A stretch of 64,000 nt of DNA from Chloroflexota bacterium. GTDB lineage: Bacteria; Chloroflexota; Anaerolineae; UBA4142. The DNA lies in NCBI GenBank assembly GCA_023381515.1, contig JAMCQI010000091.1, positions 1 to 64,000 on the forward strand. The letters are read 5' to 3'. Under the pieces are notes generated by a model, which saw only the letters and a list, made by a program, of their open reading frames with translations, made no database searches and was not told the DNA's origin. A program made the position numbers and the translations under genes. Below, in pieces: positions 34,129 through 43,057 of the stretch. Every line of letters starts with the position of its first letter. The first letter of the stretch is position 1.

Positions 34129-34144
34129 ACAATTTGCAAGTTTT
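34129..34144 (+). repeat. Target site duplication, right copy, containing the nusA -35 box
   Basis: ACAATTTGCAAGTTTT, identical to 32651-32666. The TTGCAA inside it (34134-34139) is spaced 17 bp from the TATACT at 34157. Confidence 0.85.
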
Positions 34145-34162
34145 GATGGGTTGTGCTATACT
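34134..34162 (+). promoter_or_regulatory. Promoter of the nusA-infB operon
   Basis: TTGCAA (34134-34139), a 17-bp spacer and TATACT (34157-34162) with extended TGC. The -35 lies in the target duplication made by the insertion sequence, so the promoter was kept. The transcript would start near 34170. Confidence 0.75.
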
Positions 34163-34190
34163 TGGCATGTTCAACCTCCGCAAGACCTTT

Positions 34191-34219
34191 GAAAAGTGGG
34201 TATACCCCACTTTTCTTAT
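34191..34219 (+). terminator. Hairpin in the nusA leader, possible attenuator
   Basis: Arms GAAAAGTGGG (34191-34200) and CCCACTTTTC (34206-34215) around TATAC, followed by TTATTT. It lies about 20 bases after the predicted start of transcription and 110 bases before nusA. Confidence 0.6.
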
Positions 34220-34324
34220 TTACTGGGGGACGAGGGAGGGAGGTCCGAAACCGGGGCCGCCAACCGAAGGGGGTTCTCGTCCAAGACAATCCAGGAGATT
34301 TCTGTCTCGTTCGAGGTTATTTAG

Positions 34325-35968
34325 ATGAAGAACGATTTCCTCGTCGCCATCACGCAGCTGTGTAATGAGCGCAGTTTGCCCAAAGAGGTGGTGATCCAGG
34401 CGGTCGAGCAGGCGCTGGTCTCGGCGTACAAGCGGAATTTCGGCGGCGGCCAGAACATCTCTGCCACGATTGATCCTGCAACCGGCAAGGTAAAGATCTT
34501 TGCCCAAAAGGCGATCGTGGACGAAGTTCGTGATCGTCGCGCTGAAATTACTTTGCCTGAGGCAAAAGCGTACGATCCAATGGCCCAAGTGGGCGGAATG
34601 ATCCAGATCGAAGCGACTCCCGACGACTTTGGAAGGATTGCCGCGCAAACTGCCAAGCAAGTGATCTTGCAGCGGATTCGAGAGGCCGAGCGAGATGCCC
34701 TCTATTCGTCCTATGCTGACCGCGAGGGCGAAATCGTGCACGGGACGGTCCACAGCGTGGACTCGCAGAACATCACGGTGAGCCTTGGCAAGATCGAGGC
34801 CATTCTTCCGCGGTCCGAACAAATTCCGACCGAGCGGTACCGCCATAACCAAAAGGTCCGTGCGTATATCAGCGAGGTCAACAAGACCTCGCGCGGGCCG
34901 CAGGTTATTCTTTCGCGTACCCATCGCAACATGCTGCGGCGGTTGTTCGAGCTGGAGGTGCCCGAGATCTTTAACGGGTTGGTCGAAATCAAGGCCATCG
35001 CTCGAGAGGCGGGCTCCCGCTCCAAGATCGCAGTTTCCGCGCGCCAGGACGGGATCGATCCGGTCGGCGCGTGTGTCGGACAGCGCGGCGTCCGTATCCA
35101 GGCAATCGTGAACGAATTGAACGGCGAAAAGATCGACGTCGTCGAATGGAGCTCGGACCCGGGCCTCTTTGTCGCGAACGCTCTCAGCCCGGCCAAAGTC
35201 CTCTCGGTCCATTTAACCGAGGATGAGAACGGGGACAAGGTCGCAAACGTCGTCGTGCAGGACAAACAGCTCTCCCTGGCGATCGGCAAAGAGGGACAGA
35301 ACGCCCGCCTTGCGGCCAAACTAACAGGTTGGCGTATTGATATCAAGAGCGAGACCCAGGCGGCCGAACAAGCGGCGAGCCGGGCCGCAGAGATTGCCGC
35401 CGCCGAAGAAGCGATTTCGGCGGGGCAGGCACTGGAGGCGGAGCAAACCCTTGCAGTCGAAACCGCTCTCCCTGAAGCCGAGGTTCTTGAAGCGACTGGG
35501 CCCCTTGCGGCCGAGGCGGCTCAGCCTCTCGCCGAGGAACAAGCGGCTCCGACCGAAGGCGAACCGGTGGAAGCTCCGGTTGCAGAAGAGCCAGCTCCTA
35601 CGTCTGTGGAGCAAGCTGCGCCAGCCGAAGCAGAGCCTGTAGCTACCGAAGCAGCAGCCACCGAAGCACTCGCCACCGCAGAAGCACCGGCTGAAACGGC
35701 TGCCGCGGCGACGGAGGCTGCGGTGGCGCCCGAAGCGGCTCCCGCAGAACCCGAGGCTACTCTGGTGCCCGAGCAGACCTTCGAAGAGGCGTGGGAAGAA
35801 TTTGAGGCTGAAGAGGAAGGCCTGTCGCCCGAAGAGGCGAAAAAGCGCAAGGACGCCCGCCGCAAGCGTCAGACACTCGTGTTTGACGAGCGCCTCGGCA
35901 AAGTGGTGGCGAAACGGAAGCGCAAGGCCGGACGGGCGCGCGATGTCATCGACGAGGAGCCGGAGTAG
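34325..35968 (+). CDS. nusA: Transcription termination/antitermination factor NusA
   Basis: NusA binds RNA polymerase and nascent RNA and tunes pausing and termination. It has 547 aa. It shows the N-terminal polymerase-binding domain (1-125), an S1 domain (EIVHGTVHSVDSQNITVSLGKIEAILP, about 135-200) and two KH domains (SRSKIAVSARQDGIDPVGACVGQRGVRIQ and LAIGKEGQNARLAAKLTGWRIDI). The last 170 residues are an extra Ala/Glu/Pro-rich acidic tail ending in a basic KKRKDARRKRQTLVF block, longer than in most NusA. The gene starts the rnpM-infB-rbfA operon; the usual rimP is missing upstream. Confidence 0.95.
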   Translation: MKNDFLVAITQLCNERSLPKEVVIQAVEQALVSAYKRNFGGGQNISATIDPATGKVKIFAQKAIVDEVRDRRAEITLPEAKAYDPMAQVGGMIQIEATPDDFGRIAAQTAKQVILQRIREAERDALYSSYADREGEIVHGTVHSVDSQNITVSLGKIEAILPRSEQIPTERYRHNQKVRAYISEVNKTSRGPQVILSRTHRNMLRRLFELEVPEIFNGLVEIKAIAREAGSRSKIAVSARQDGIDPVGACVGQRGVRIQAIVNELNGEKIDVVEWSSDPGLFVANALSPAKVLSVHLTEDENGDKVANVVVQDKQLSLAIGKEGQNARLAAKLTGWRIDIKSETQAAEQAASRAAEIAAAEEAISAGQALEAEQTLAVETALPEAEVLEATGPLAAEAAQPLAEEQAAPTEGEPVEAPVAEEPAPTSVEQAAPAEAEPVATEAAATEALATAEAPAETAAAATEAAVAPEAAPAEPEATLVPEQTFEEAWEEFEAEEEGLSPEEAKKRKDARRKRQTLVFDERLGKVVAKRKRKAGRARDVIDEEPE

Positions 35969-36012
35969 AAAGGCGCGGTTAGGGACTTGCGCTTTCAGGT
36001 CGACGCATTGAG

Positions 36013-36333
36013 ATGGGGATCAAACATATTCCGCAACGGACGTGCATCGCCTGCCGCACTATTCGCGCCAAACGCGAGCTCATCCGAGTCGTGCGAACAC
36101 CGGAAAACCACATCGAAGCGGATGCCACGGGCAAAAAGGCGGGGCGCGGCGCTTATCTATGCCGCCAGCAGGACTGCTGGGAACTCGTACTAAACCATCG
36201 GGGTCAGCTGGAACACGCACTAAAACTGGAAACCCCGGTTGATATTCAGGATCTCACACGGTTGCGCGAATTCGCGGCCACGCTGCCGCCGCGGTCGAAA
36301 ACCGATGCAGCGAAGCAAGAGAAAACCGATTGA
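36013..36333 (+). CDS. rnpM: RNase P modulator RnpM (YlxR, DUF448)
   Basis: This 106-residue YlxR protein begins HIPQRTCIACRTIRAKRELIRVV, the family signature with its CxxC. It continues with DATGKKAGRGAYLCRQQDCWELV. YlxR homologues bind RNase P RNA in Bacillus. The position between nusA and infB is the conserved one. The start ATG 36013 lies 44 bp after nusA. Confidence 0.92.
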   Translation: MGIKHIPQRTCIACRTIRAKRELIRVVRTPENHIEADATGKKAGRGAYLCRQQDCWELVLNHRGQLEHALKLETPVDIQDLTRLREFAATLPPRSKTDAAKQEKTD

Positions 36334-36741
36334 AGGCAACCAACGCTGGCTCCGTGAGCATGACGGAGGCGGAGACAGAGCGGGGGGAAAAGGGAGTTTG
36401 ACGATGAACGCCTAGAGCGCGTCCATTGTATGGATTCTCCGCGCGATTGAATCGCGCAGGTTACCTCCGCTCAAGTGACACACGCTCTCCTCGGCGTGTG
36501 CCATTAGGCACGCCCCTCTCGATGGGAAAGCATCCGACATCGCCATGGGGAGCAGCGCCTGAGAACAATGCTCCCTGGGAGCATTGTTGGCGTCTTTCGC
36601 TTACCGCGTTTCTGGTCCCCAGCGTCCTGCCTCAAACAAATCATTTTTCAGATCCCTGATTCGATTCGCTTTCGAGCGCCGACACTTTACCCACCTACGA
36701 ACCGCATGCGCCGAATCGACGTAGGGAGAAGGAGTTGTGTC
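36334..36741 (+). other. Long rnpM-infB intergenic leader with hairpins
   Basis: This 408-bp gap has no supported gene. It holds at least three hairpins. GCGCGATT-G-AATCGCGC lies at 36441-36457. CACACGC/GCGTGTG lies near 36480-36502, and GCGTGTG can also pair with the following GGCACGCC. A perfect AACAATGCTCC-CTG-GGAGCATTGTT lies at 36564-36588. No T-run follows, so they are not simple terminators. Confidence 0.6.
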
Positions 36742-38937
36742 ATGGTTGAGAATAAGAACAATCCGAAACGGGACGTACCCAAAAAGCCAAAGAGCGCAAG
36801 CCCGTCGGCGGCGACTCCGTCGCAAAAACCTGCCGGGTCTTCCCGGCCTCCTCAACCTGCACCGCGCCCCAGCGCGCCAATGAGATCCGGAACCGCCAAA
36901 GGAGCTCCATCCTCAGCCCCTACGTCCAAGCCAACATCAACAGCGAGACCGATCGGAGCCAGGCCTTCAGGCGCCCCAGCTCACGGAGCCAAGTCACCGA
37001 ACGCGCCGACACCGGCGAATGCGAGGCCCGGAAACGCACCGAGGCCGTCCGGCCCTGCCCGGCAAATGCCGCCCAAGCATGGAGCGCCGGCCCAAGCTCC
37101 CGCAGCCGCCCGAGCGGCCGCGCCCAGGCCGCTAGTTCCTGCGGCTCCTCCTGTAGCGCCCGCCCCGGCTCCGGCCGTCGAGCTGCCGCCCAACCTGACG
37201 GTACGTGACCTCGCCGCGCATCTGCAAGTCAGTCCCATCGACATTATTCGAAAACTTATGGCCAGCGGGATCATGGCAAACATCAACCAGCCGATTGATT
37301 TTGACACAGCCGCACTGGTCGCCGGCGAATTGGGCTTTGAGGTCAAGGAGGAAAAGGCGGTCGTCGTCGAGCCCGAGGTAACGACTCTTACGAGCATTCC
37401 CAAACGGCACGAGTACCGGTCAGAGGAACTGGCGAACCTAAAGCCTCGCCCTCCCGTTGTAACTGTAATGGGACATGTGGACCACGGCAAGACTTCCGTC
37501 CTGGATGCCATCCGGCATGCCCATGTGGCAGAAGGTGAAGCAGGCGGGATCACGCAGCATATCGGCGCGTACCAGGTGGTCCATAACGGAAAACGCATTA
37601 CCTTTCTGGACACACCGGGTCACGAGGCCTTCACGGCCATGAGGGCGCGCGGGGCCAAAGCGACTGATATTGCAATTATTGTCGTCGCCGCGGATGATGG
37701 AGTGATGCCGCAAACGCGCGAGGCCATCGACCACGCGCGCGCAGCGCAGGTGCCCATCATCGTCGCGCTGAACAAAGTGGACAAGGCGAATGCGAACCCC
37801 GAGCGCGTCAAGCAGCAGTTGGCGGATATGGGCCTCGCCGTCTGGGGAGGCAAAGACGAAGTCACGGTCGTCCCGATCTCGGCCAAGCAAAAAACCGGGC
37901 TGGACGAACTCTTGGAGAACATCCTGGTCGTCTCGGAATTGGCCGATTTGAGGTCCGATCCGAGCAAAGCGGCCCATGGCGTCGTCATCGAGTCAAAGCT
38001 GGACAAACAGCAGGGGCCGATGGCCACACTTCTCGTGGATGAAGGCACTCTGCACATCGGCGATGCCGTTCTCATGGGCGAGGTCTGGGGCAAGATCCGA
38101 GCGATGTTCAATGATCACGGCGACGCGGCGAAAGAGGCGGGGCCCGCAGATGCGATTGCCGTGACCGGTCTCTCGGACGTCCCAAGCGCCGGGCAAACTT
38201 TCCAAGTGGTCGCGGACGAGCGCGAAGCTCGGAGCCGCGCCGAAGAGCGCGAGCTTGCCAAGCGCCAGGCGGAACTCAAGTCCACCCGCTCGGTCAGCTT
38301 GAATGACCTGTTCGCTCAATTCCAGGCCGGCAATGTCAAAGAACTCAATTTGATCGTCAAAGCGGACGTGCAAGGCTCCCTGGAGCCGGTCGTCTCCTCG
38401 CTTGAAAAGCTTGGGGATGAGACAATCAAAGTTAAGGTGATTCACCAGGGGATTGGAACTATCACGCGGTCGGACGTCATGCTGGCGATGGCCTCGCAAG
38501 GTATCGTGATTGGTTTCAATGTCGGCGTCGAGGCAGCCGCCGAGACGCTGGCCGAGACCGAAGGGATTGACATCCGCCAGTATTCAATCATCTACAAGGT
38601 CATCGAAGATATCGACAAAGCACTCAAGGGGATGCTCGAGCCCGTTTTCAAGGATGTTCTTGTCGGCCGGGCGCACGTGCTCCAAGTCTTTCATGTCAAA
38701 AAGGCCGCGGTCGCCGGCCTGCGCGTCACCCAGGGCAAGATCGTCCGGAATGCGACGGCACACGTGCTGCGCGGCGAAACCGAATTGCACAAAGGGCCGA
38801 TTTCTTCGCTCAAGCGTTTCACGGATGACGTGCGTGAAGTCGCCGAAGGCTTTGAATGCGGTATCGCATTGGAGAAATTCAACGACTATGCCGTCGACGA
38901 CGATATGGAGTTCTATCAGAAGGTAAAGGTCAGCTAG
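36742..38937 (+). CDS. infB: Translation initiation factor IF-2
   Basis: This GTPase places initiator tRNA on the ribosome (731 aa). The first 145 residues are a Pro/Ala/Ser-rich basic linker. An IF2N domain follows (about 150-205, LTVRDLAAHLQVSPIDIIRKLMASG), then the GTPase with GHVDHGKTS near residue 244, DTPGHEAF and NKVDKA, and domains II-IV ending AVDDDMEFYQKV. AAGGAG seven bases before ATG 36742 sets the start; the frame is open to 36568 but upstream codons are not IF-2-like. rbfA follows immediately. Confidence 0.96.
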   Translation: MVENKNNPKRDVPKKPKSASPSAATPSQKPAGSSRPPQPAPRPSAPMRSGTAKGAPSSAPTSKPTSTARPIGARPSGAPAHGAKSPNAPTPANARPGNAPRPSGPARQMPPKHGAPAQAPAAARAAAPRPLVPAAPPVAPAPAPAVELPPNLTVRDLAAHLQVSPIDIIRKLMASGIMANINQPIDFDTAALVAGELGFEVKEEKAVVVEPEVTTLTSIPKRHEYRSEELANLKPRPPVVTVMGHVDHGKTSVLDAIRHAHVAEGEAGGITQHIGAYQVVHNGKRITFLDTPGHEAFTAMRARGAKATDIAIIVVAADDGVMPQTREAIDHARAAQVPIIVALNKVDKANANPERVKQQLADMGLAVWGGKDEVTVVPISAKQKTGLDELLENILVVSELADLRSDPSKAAHGVVIESKLDKQQGPMATLLVDEGTLHIGDAVLMGEVWGKIRAMFNDHGDAAKEAGPADAIAVTGLSDVPSAGQTFQVVADEREARSRAEERELAKRQAELKSTRSVSLNDLFAQFQAGNVKELNLIVKADVQGSLEPVVSSLEKLGDETIKVKVIHQGIGTITRSDVMLAMASQGIVIGFNVGVEAAAETLAETEGIDIRQYSIIYKVIEDIDKALKGMLEPVFKDVLVGRAHVLQVFHVKKAAVAGLRVTQGKIVRNATAHVLRGETELHKGPISSLKRFTDDVREVAEGFECGIALEKFNDYAVDDDMEFYQKVKVS

Positions 38938-38939
38938 CC

Positions 38940-39356
38940 GTGTCCGCCAAACAGCGTCCGGACCACACGGGCCGCCGTGCGGAACGTCTGGGCGAGCGCA
39001 TTCATCAGGAGATCAGCCTTTTGCTCGGGCGCGAAGTCAGCGACCCGCGCCTCGCGGGCGTGAACGTGACGCGCGTCCAGGTCAGCAGCGACTTGAGGCT
39101 AGCCAAGGTGTACGTTACTCCGCGGGAGAGCGATGAAGAGAATTCGGAAATGATGGATGCGCTCACACGGGCATCGGGCTACTTTCGGCATCATCTGGCC
39201 CAAAGCCTGGACCTGCACTTTGCGCCCGAGGTTCGCTTTTATCTCGACCGCGGTATCGAAATGGGAGAGCACTTTTTGCAGGTCTTGCATCAGGTCCAGA
39301 CAGAAGGAGAGCAGGCCAGCCAAGATCAAACGAAGAAAAGGCGGACACAGCCATGA
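38940..39356 (+). CDS. rbfA: Ribosome-binding factor A
   Basis: RbfA is a 30S assembly factor (138 aa). The KH-like fold is seen in RAERLGERIHQEISLLLGREVSDPRL, VNVTRVQVSSDLRLAKVYVTP and RHHLAQSLDLHFAPEVRFYLDRGIEMG. GTG 38940 begins two bases after the infB stop, giving tight coupling; upstream codons lie inside infB. The C-terminal tail is short, Gln- and Lys-rich. Confidence 0.94.
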   Translation: MSAKQRPDHTGRRAERLGERIHQEISLLLGREVSDPRLAGVNVTRVQVSSDLRLAKVYVTPRESDEENSEMMDALTRASGYFRHHLAQSLDLHFAPEVRFYLDRGIEMGEHFLQVLHQVQTEGEQASQDQTKKRRTQP

Positions 39357-39397
39357 GGAATAGGCGTTAGGCTCGTTTCCTCTTCGCGGATGGAGAT

Positions 39398-40366
39398 ATG
39401 CAGGACCGTAACTCGTTTGAAAATGCATTGGAACAACTAGAGCGCTGGAACCGTATCTTTGTCGCCGCGCACATCATGCCGGACGGGGATACGATCGGAT
39501 CGGCCCTGGGGCTTACTTGGGCTCTGCGGAGCCTGGGCAAGAACGTCACCGTCACCTGCCACGATCACGTCTCGGGCACTTTTGACTATCTCGCCGGCCT
39601 GCGCGAGCTCTCGCCCAAGCTTCCAACCGACGAAGAACTGCTCGTCTACGTAGATGGCAGCTCTTCGGACCGCTTCGGCCCCGCTTTCGATCCCAATCTT
39701 TTCCATGAGCGGCCGGTCCTCGAGATCGACCATCATATCACGAACGAGTTCTTTGCTCCAATGAATTTCGTAGATCCGAACGCGGCCTCGACGGCAGAGA
39801 TCATCTATCGCCTGACGGTCGCTCTCGACGTCCGCATCGATCCCCTTGTCGCGCAGTGCCTGTTGACAGGAATCGTCACCGATACCCTCGGCTTTCGAAC
39901 TGCCAATACGACGGTCAACACTCTGAAAATCGCCACGGCGCTGATGCAGGCGGGAGGTTCCATCCCCGAGATCATCGAGAACGCTTTCAATCGGGTGCCC
40001 CTGCCCAGTTTACGCCTACGTGGCCGTATCCTGAACGAGGCGCATCTGGACGGCGTCGTCCTGTGGGCGGAAGTACCTCAAAAGCTGATGCGAGAACTCG
40101 GCGTGACGACCAACGGTACAGGTGGAATCGTCAACCAGCTTCTCAGCGTCGAAGGAGCCAAGATTGCCGTTCTCTTGACTGAAAAGGAGAATGGCAAGAT
40201 CGATATCGGCTTGAGATCGCGGGTGGGTTTTGACGTCGCCAGTGTCGCGCAGCGGCTGGGAGGTGGAGGCCACAAACAGGCGGCGGGCGCCCTCGTCGAC
40301 GGACCGATTCAGGATGCCCGCGAGCGAGTGCTGCGCGAAATCAAGAAAGACTTGATCGTCAGGTAG
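39398..40366 (+). CDS. nrnA: Bifunctional oligoribonuclease / pAp phosphatase NrnA (DHH family)
   Basis: This 322-residue manganese phosphoesterase degrades short RNA oligomers and probably 3'-phosphoadenosine 5'-phosphate. DHH-domain motifs are visible: VAAHIMPDGDTIGSALGL, VYVDGSSSDRFG, EIDHHITNEFF and TGIVTDTLGFR. The DHHA1 domain ends GGGGHKQAAGALV. It lies in the conserved rbfA-nrnA-truB order. The start ATG 39398 has a GGAGAT shortly upstream. Confidence 0.92.
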   Translation: MQDRNSFENALEQLERWNRIFVAAHIMPDGDTIGSALGLTWALRSLGKNVTVTCHDHVSGTFDYLAGLRELSPKLPTDEELLVYVDGSSSDRFGPAFDPNLFHERPVLEIDHHITNEFFAPMNFVDPNAASTAEIIYRLTVALDVRIDPLVAQCLLTGIVTDTLGFRTANTTVNTLKIATALMQAGGSIPEIIENAFNRVPLPSLRLRGRILNEAHLDGVVLWAEVPQKLMRELGVTTNGTGGIVNQLLSVEGAKIAVLLTEKENGKIDIGLRSRVGFDVASVAQRLGGGGHKQAAGALVDGPIQDARERVLREIKKDLIVR

Positions 40367-40379
40367 CTGGGTAGTTTCA

Positions 40380-40482
40380 TAGTTGGATAACCAAATAGCC
40401 AGCTCGCCGGATGGTCGAATTGTTACCTGTCGAGTCGATCCGTATGGCATGTATCCTTTCCGACGGTCTGGGTATCCAACTA
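40380..40482. repeat. Inverted repeat between nrnA and truB
   Basis: TAGTTGGATA (40380-40389) and TATCCAACTA (40473-40482) are perfect inverse copies about 83 bases apart. The flanks (CTGGGTAGTTTC, CTGGGTATCC) look like the dispersed intergenic repeats elsewhere in the window. The rest of the 214-bp gap holds no gene. Confidence 0.55.
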
Positions 40483-40580
40483 GAGGACCAAGAGACTGGT
40501 TTATGAATTGTGCCTTGTGTGGGGCGGGGCGCGCGTGCCCGCTGCAGGCAGCCCCGCAATTCCACTCTCGAGAGGACGGA

Positions 40581-41477
40581 ATGCCGCGCGGAACGGACGG
40601 AATTCTAAATATCAACAAACCACAGGGGCTGACGTCGCACGACGTGGTGGCGGCCGTACGGAGAATGTCACAGTCGACCCACGTCGGCCATGCCGGTACG
40701 CTAGATCCGATGGCGACCGGCGTGCTCTTGGTGTGCATGGGGCAGGCGACTCGGGTGGTCGAGTACCTCACGGATCACGACAAAAAGTATCAAGCCCGCG
40801 TGCGCCTTGGCGTTGAGACAGACACGTACGATGCCACCGGGCGGGTGATCGCAGAGCAGGCAGCCACCGGATCAGCGATGACTTTGGACCAAGTGGAGGA
40901 GGCGCTCCACACTCTAGCGGGCAAGATCACACAGATTCCCCCCGCCTACTCGGCCATCAAGCAAAACGGCGTTCCGATGTACAAGCTTGCCCGGCGCGGC
41001 ATACCGGTAGAGACAGAGGCGAGGCAAGTCGAGATTTATTCGATCACTCTCACAGAGTTCAGTCCCCCGGACGTCGGAATCGAGGTCCACTGCAGCAAAG
41101 GGACGTACATCCGCTCACTCGCCCACGACCTGGGCGCCAAGCTTGGCTGCGGCGCGCACTTGACAGCGCTCACTCGAACCGCGGTTGGTCAATTCAACCT
41201 CTCGGATTCGGCAACGCTTGAAGAGTTGCGGGATGCCTTCTTGAGCGGCTATTTGGGACGATTTCTGAACCCGCTCGACGAAGCGCTCCTGGCATTCGAA
41301 GCGATCCTTTTGGAGCCGGAGGCTGCCCAGCGCATCCGGCAGGGCAATTCGATCGCCTGTCGGCAGTCAAGATCGACTTCGCTCGTGCGGGCCTATTCGG
41401 CGGATGGGCAGCTTGTCGCCCTACTCGAGCACGGCGATTCTCCTGACGTTTGGAAGCCGAAGAAAGTGTTCTTCTGA
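40581..41477 (+). CDS. truB: tRNA pseudouridine55 synthase TruB
   Basis: TruB makes pseudouridine 55 in the T-loop of tRNAs (298 aa). The family start GILNINKPQGLTSHDVV and the catalytic-Asp motif GHAGTLDPMATGVL (Asp near residue 42) are present, followed by KKYQARVRLGVETDTYDATG and CSKGTYIRSLAHDLGAKLG. ATG 40581 is preceded by GAGAGGA; the longer frame to 40383 crosses an inverted repeat and is rejected. The C-terminus carries a PUA-like region. Confidence 0.95.
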   Translation: MPRGTDGILNINKPQGLTSHDVVAAVRRMSQSTHVGHAGTLDPMATGVLLVCMGQATRVVEYLTDHDKKYQARVRLGVETDTYDATGRVIAEQAATGSAMTLDQVEEALHTLAGKITQIPPAYSAIKQNGVPMYKLARRGIPVETEARQVEIYSITLTEFSPPDVGIEVHCSKGTYIRSLAHDLGAKLGCGAHLTALTRTAVGQFNLSDSATLEELRDAFLSGYLGRFLNPLDEALLAFEAILLEPEAAQRIRQGNSIACRQSRSTSLVRAYSADGQLVALLEHGDSPDVWKPKKVFF

Positions 41478-41508
41478 TTTAATCCCTTTTCCGATTGACG
41501 ACACACAG

Positions 41509-42432
41509 ATGGAAATCATCCGAGACTTGAACACGGTACATCTCACTCGTCCGACCGTTCTGACCGTTGGTTCTTTCGACGGAATTCATCGCGGGCACCA
41601 GCACCTCATCGGAGAAGTTGTCGCCCGCGCCAGGGAGATTGGCGCGGCAAGCGCACTTGTCACCCTGCACCCGCACCCTAAGATCGTCCTGCGTCCAGAC
41701 TCCCCCGTGCAATACCTCAGCACGATCGAGGAACGGCTTGACCTCCTCGCACCATTGGGATTGAACTATGCTGTCGTACTCCCCTTCAGTCTCGAATACT
41801 CCCAGATTCGCGCACGCGATTTTGTCCAGATGCTCTTGGACCATTTGAACATGAAGGAACTGGTGTGCGGGGCAGATTTTGCGCTGGGCTACAAGCGGGA
41901 GGGGAACGTGCCTTTTCTAGAGGCGATGGGAACGGAAAAGGGATTCTCCGTCCGCGTCGTCGAGCCTCAGCGTCTCAACGGCCAGATCATGTCAAGCAGC
42001 CGCATCCGCGAAATGATCGCGGAGGGCGATTTGGAGGATGCGACCGAGCTGCTCGGGCGATATCCGTCCGTGCGGGGACGAGTGATTCGGGGCGACCAGC
42101 GGGGCCGCAAACTCGGCTTCCCTACCGCCAACCTGGCTGTGGCGGAGCATCGGCTCATTCCCGCGAACGGAATTTACGCGGTGCGCGTCAAGATCGGCGA
42201 CGAGTGGCACAAGGGGGCGGCAAGCATCGGCATCCGTCCAACTTTCGGCGGCACCCAGCGCACGGTCGAAGTGCACGTGTTGGACTTTGACGACGACTTG
42301 TACGACCAGGTGATCGAAGTGCAGTTTGTGAAACGGCTGCGCGAGGAGATGAAATTCTCGAGCGCGGACGCACTTGTCGCACAGATGCGTCAGGATGTTG
42401 CGCAGACCCGGCAAGTGCTGCGCAAGATGTAG
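41509..42432 (+). CDS. ribF: Bifunctional riboflavin kinase / FAD synthetase
   Basis: RibF makes FMN and FAD from riboflavin (307 aa). The N-terminal nucleotidyltransferase domain shows VGSFDGIHRGHQHLI, the LHPHPKIVL block, GADFALGYKREGN and SSSRIREMIAEGD. The C-terminal kinase domain shows RGRVIRGDQRGRKLGFPTANL and the KGAASIGIRPTFGG block. ATG 41509 lies 32 bp after truB; the ribosome site is weak. It ends the operon and is followed by a clear terminator. Confidence 0.94.
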   Translation: MEIIRDLNTVHLTRPTVLTVGSFDGIHRGHQHLIGEVVARAREIGAASALVTLHPHPKIVLRPDSPVQYLSTIEERLDLLAPLGLNYAVVLPFSLEYSQIRARDFVQMLLDHLNMKELVCGADFALGYKREGNVPFLEAMGTEKGFSVRVVEPQRLNGQIMSSSRIREMIAEGDLEDATELLGRYPSVRGRVIRGDQRGRKLGFPTANLAVAEHRLIPANGIYAVRVKIGDEWHKGAASIGIRPTFGGTQRTVEVHVLDFDDDLYDQVIEVQFVKRLREEMKFSSADALVAQMRQDVAQTRQVLRKM

Positions 42433-42440
42433 GGCCACCC

Positions 42441-42475
42441 ATCCCCCTTTTCCTCCTCGGCAAGGGGGATTTTTC
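42441..42475 (+). terminator. Terminator of the nusA-ribF operon
   Basis: Arms ATCCCCCTT (42441-42449) and AAGGGGGAT (42462-42470), then TTTTC. It lies nine bases after the ribF stop. Confidence 0.88.
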
Positions 42476-42580
42476 TTGCCGGGGCATGCGACCATGAACA
42501 AGTAGCCGCAGGGGAAGACCACACCGGGTCGCTCCCACAAGATTGCACAATCCGCCCTAGACGATGGCCGCGAGTTGTCC

Positions 42581-42586
42581 TATAAT
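42581..42586 (+). promoter_or_regulatory. -10 box before archease
   Basis: A perfect TATAAT at 42581-42586, about 38 bases before the archease start. I do not see a good -35, so an activator may be needed. Confidence 0.55.
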
Positions 42587-42623
42587 ACTCGCGGTCTTTC
42601 AATGATGTGATCCAGAAGGACCC

Positions 42624-43034
42624 ATGAAACGCTTTGAAGAAATTCCGCACACCGCCGACTGGTCGTTCCGCGCGTTCGGACGCGACCGGCGAGAGTTGTT
42701 CGAAAACGCCGCTTATGCCATGTTTGCGATGGAGGGTGCCATACCACCTCAAGGGCAAAGGCCAGAAATCGTCCGCGAGGTTCAGGTAAAAGGCATTGAT
42801 TGGGAATCCCTTCTCGTCAATTGGCTGAGCGAGCTCCTGTACCTCCAGGAATCGAATCGGGAGACCTATCATCGTTTCGAGATTTCGTACATTTCGGCCG
42901 CCGATCTGCAAGCCCGCGTCTACGGAACCCCGAACGGGAAGATTGAAAAGCTCGTCAAAGCGGCGACGTATCACAATTTGCAGATTGTGGAGACGCCGGA
43001 AGGCTGGCAGGCAACAGTCGTCGTGGACGTGTAA
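42624..43034 (+). CDS. Archease, RtcB cofactor
   Basis: This 136-residue protein is an archease ([29 protein letters not shown], the late conserved [26 protein letters not shown]). Archease helps RtcB load guanylate and speeds RNA ligation. It lies 23 bp upstream of rtcB, so the two surely work together. AGAAGGA before ATG 42624 supports the start. The usual metal-binding Asp residues at the N-terminal HTAD and the C-terminal VVDV are present. Confidence 0.93.
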   Translation: MKRFEEIPHTADWSFRAFGRDRRELFENAAYAMFAMEGAIPPQGQRPEIVREVQVKGIDWESLLVNWLSELLYLQESNRETYHRFEISYISAADLQARVYGTPNGKIEKLVKAATYHNLQIVETPEGWQATVVVDV

Positions 43035-43057
43035 CAGGAACGAGAGGAGCGTGGACC

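Noticed and set aside
33053..34192. 379-codon open frame opposite the transposase
   Set aside because: It is the antisense shadow of a full-length transposase with clear DDE motifs and has no family features or ribosome site.
36568..36741. infB starting at 36568
   Set aside because: The added residues come from the hairpin region and are unlike IF-2; ATG 36742 has a good AAGGAG.
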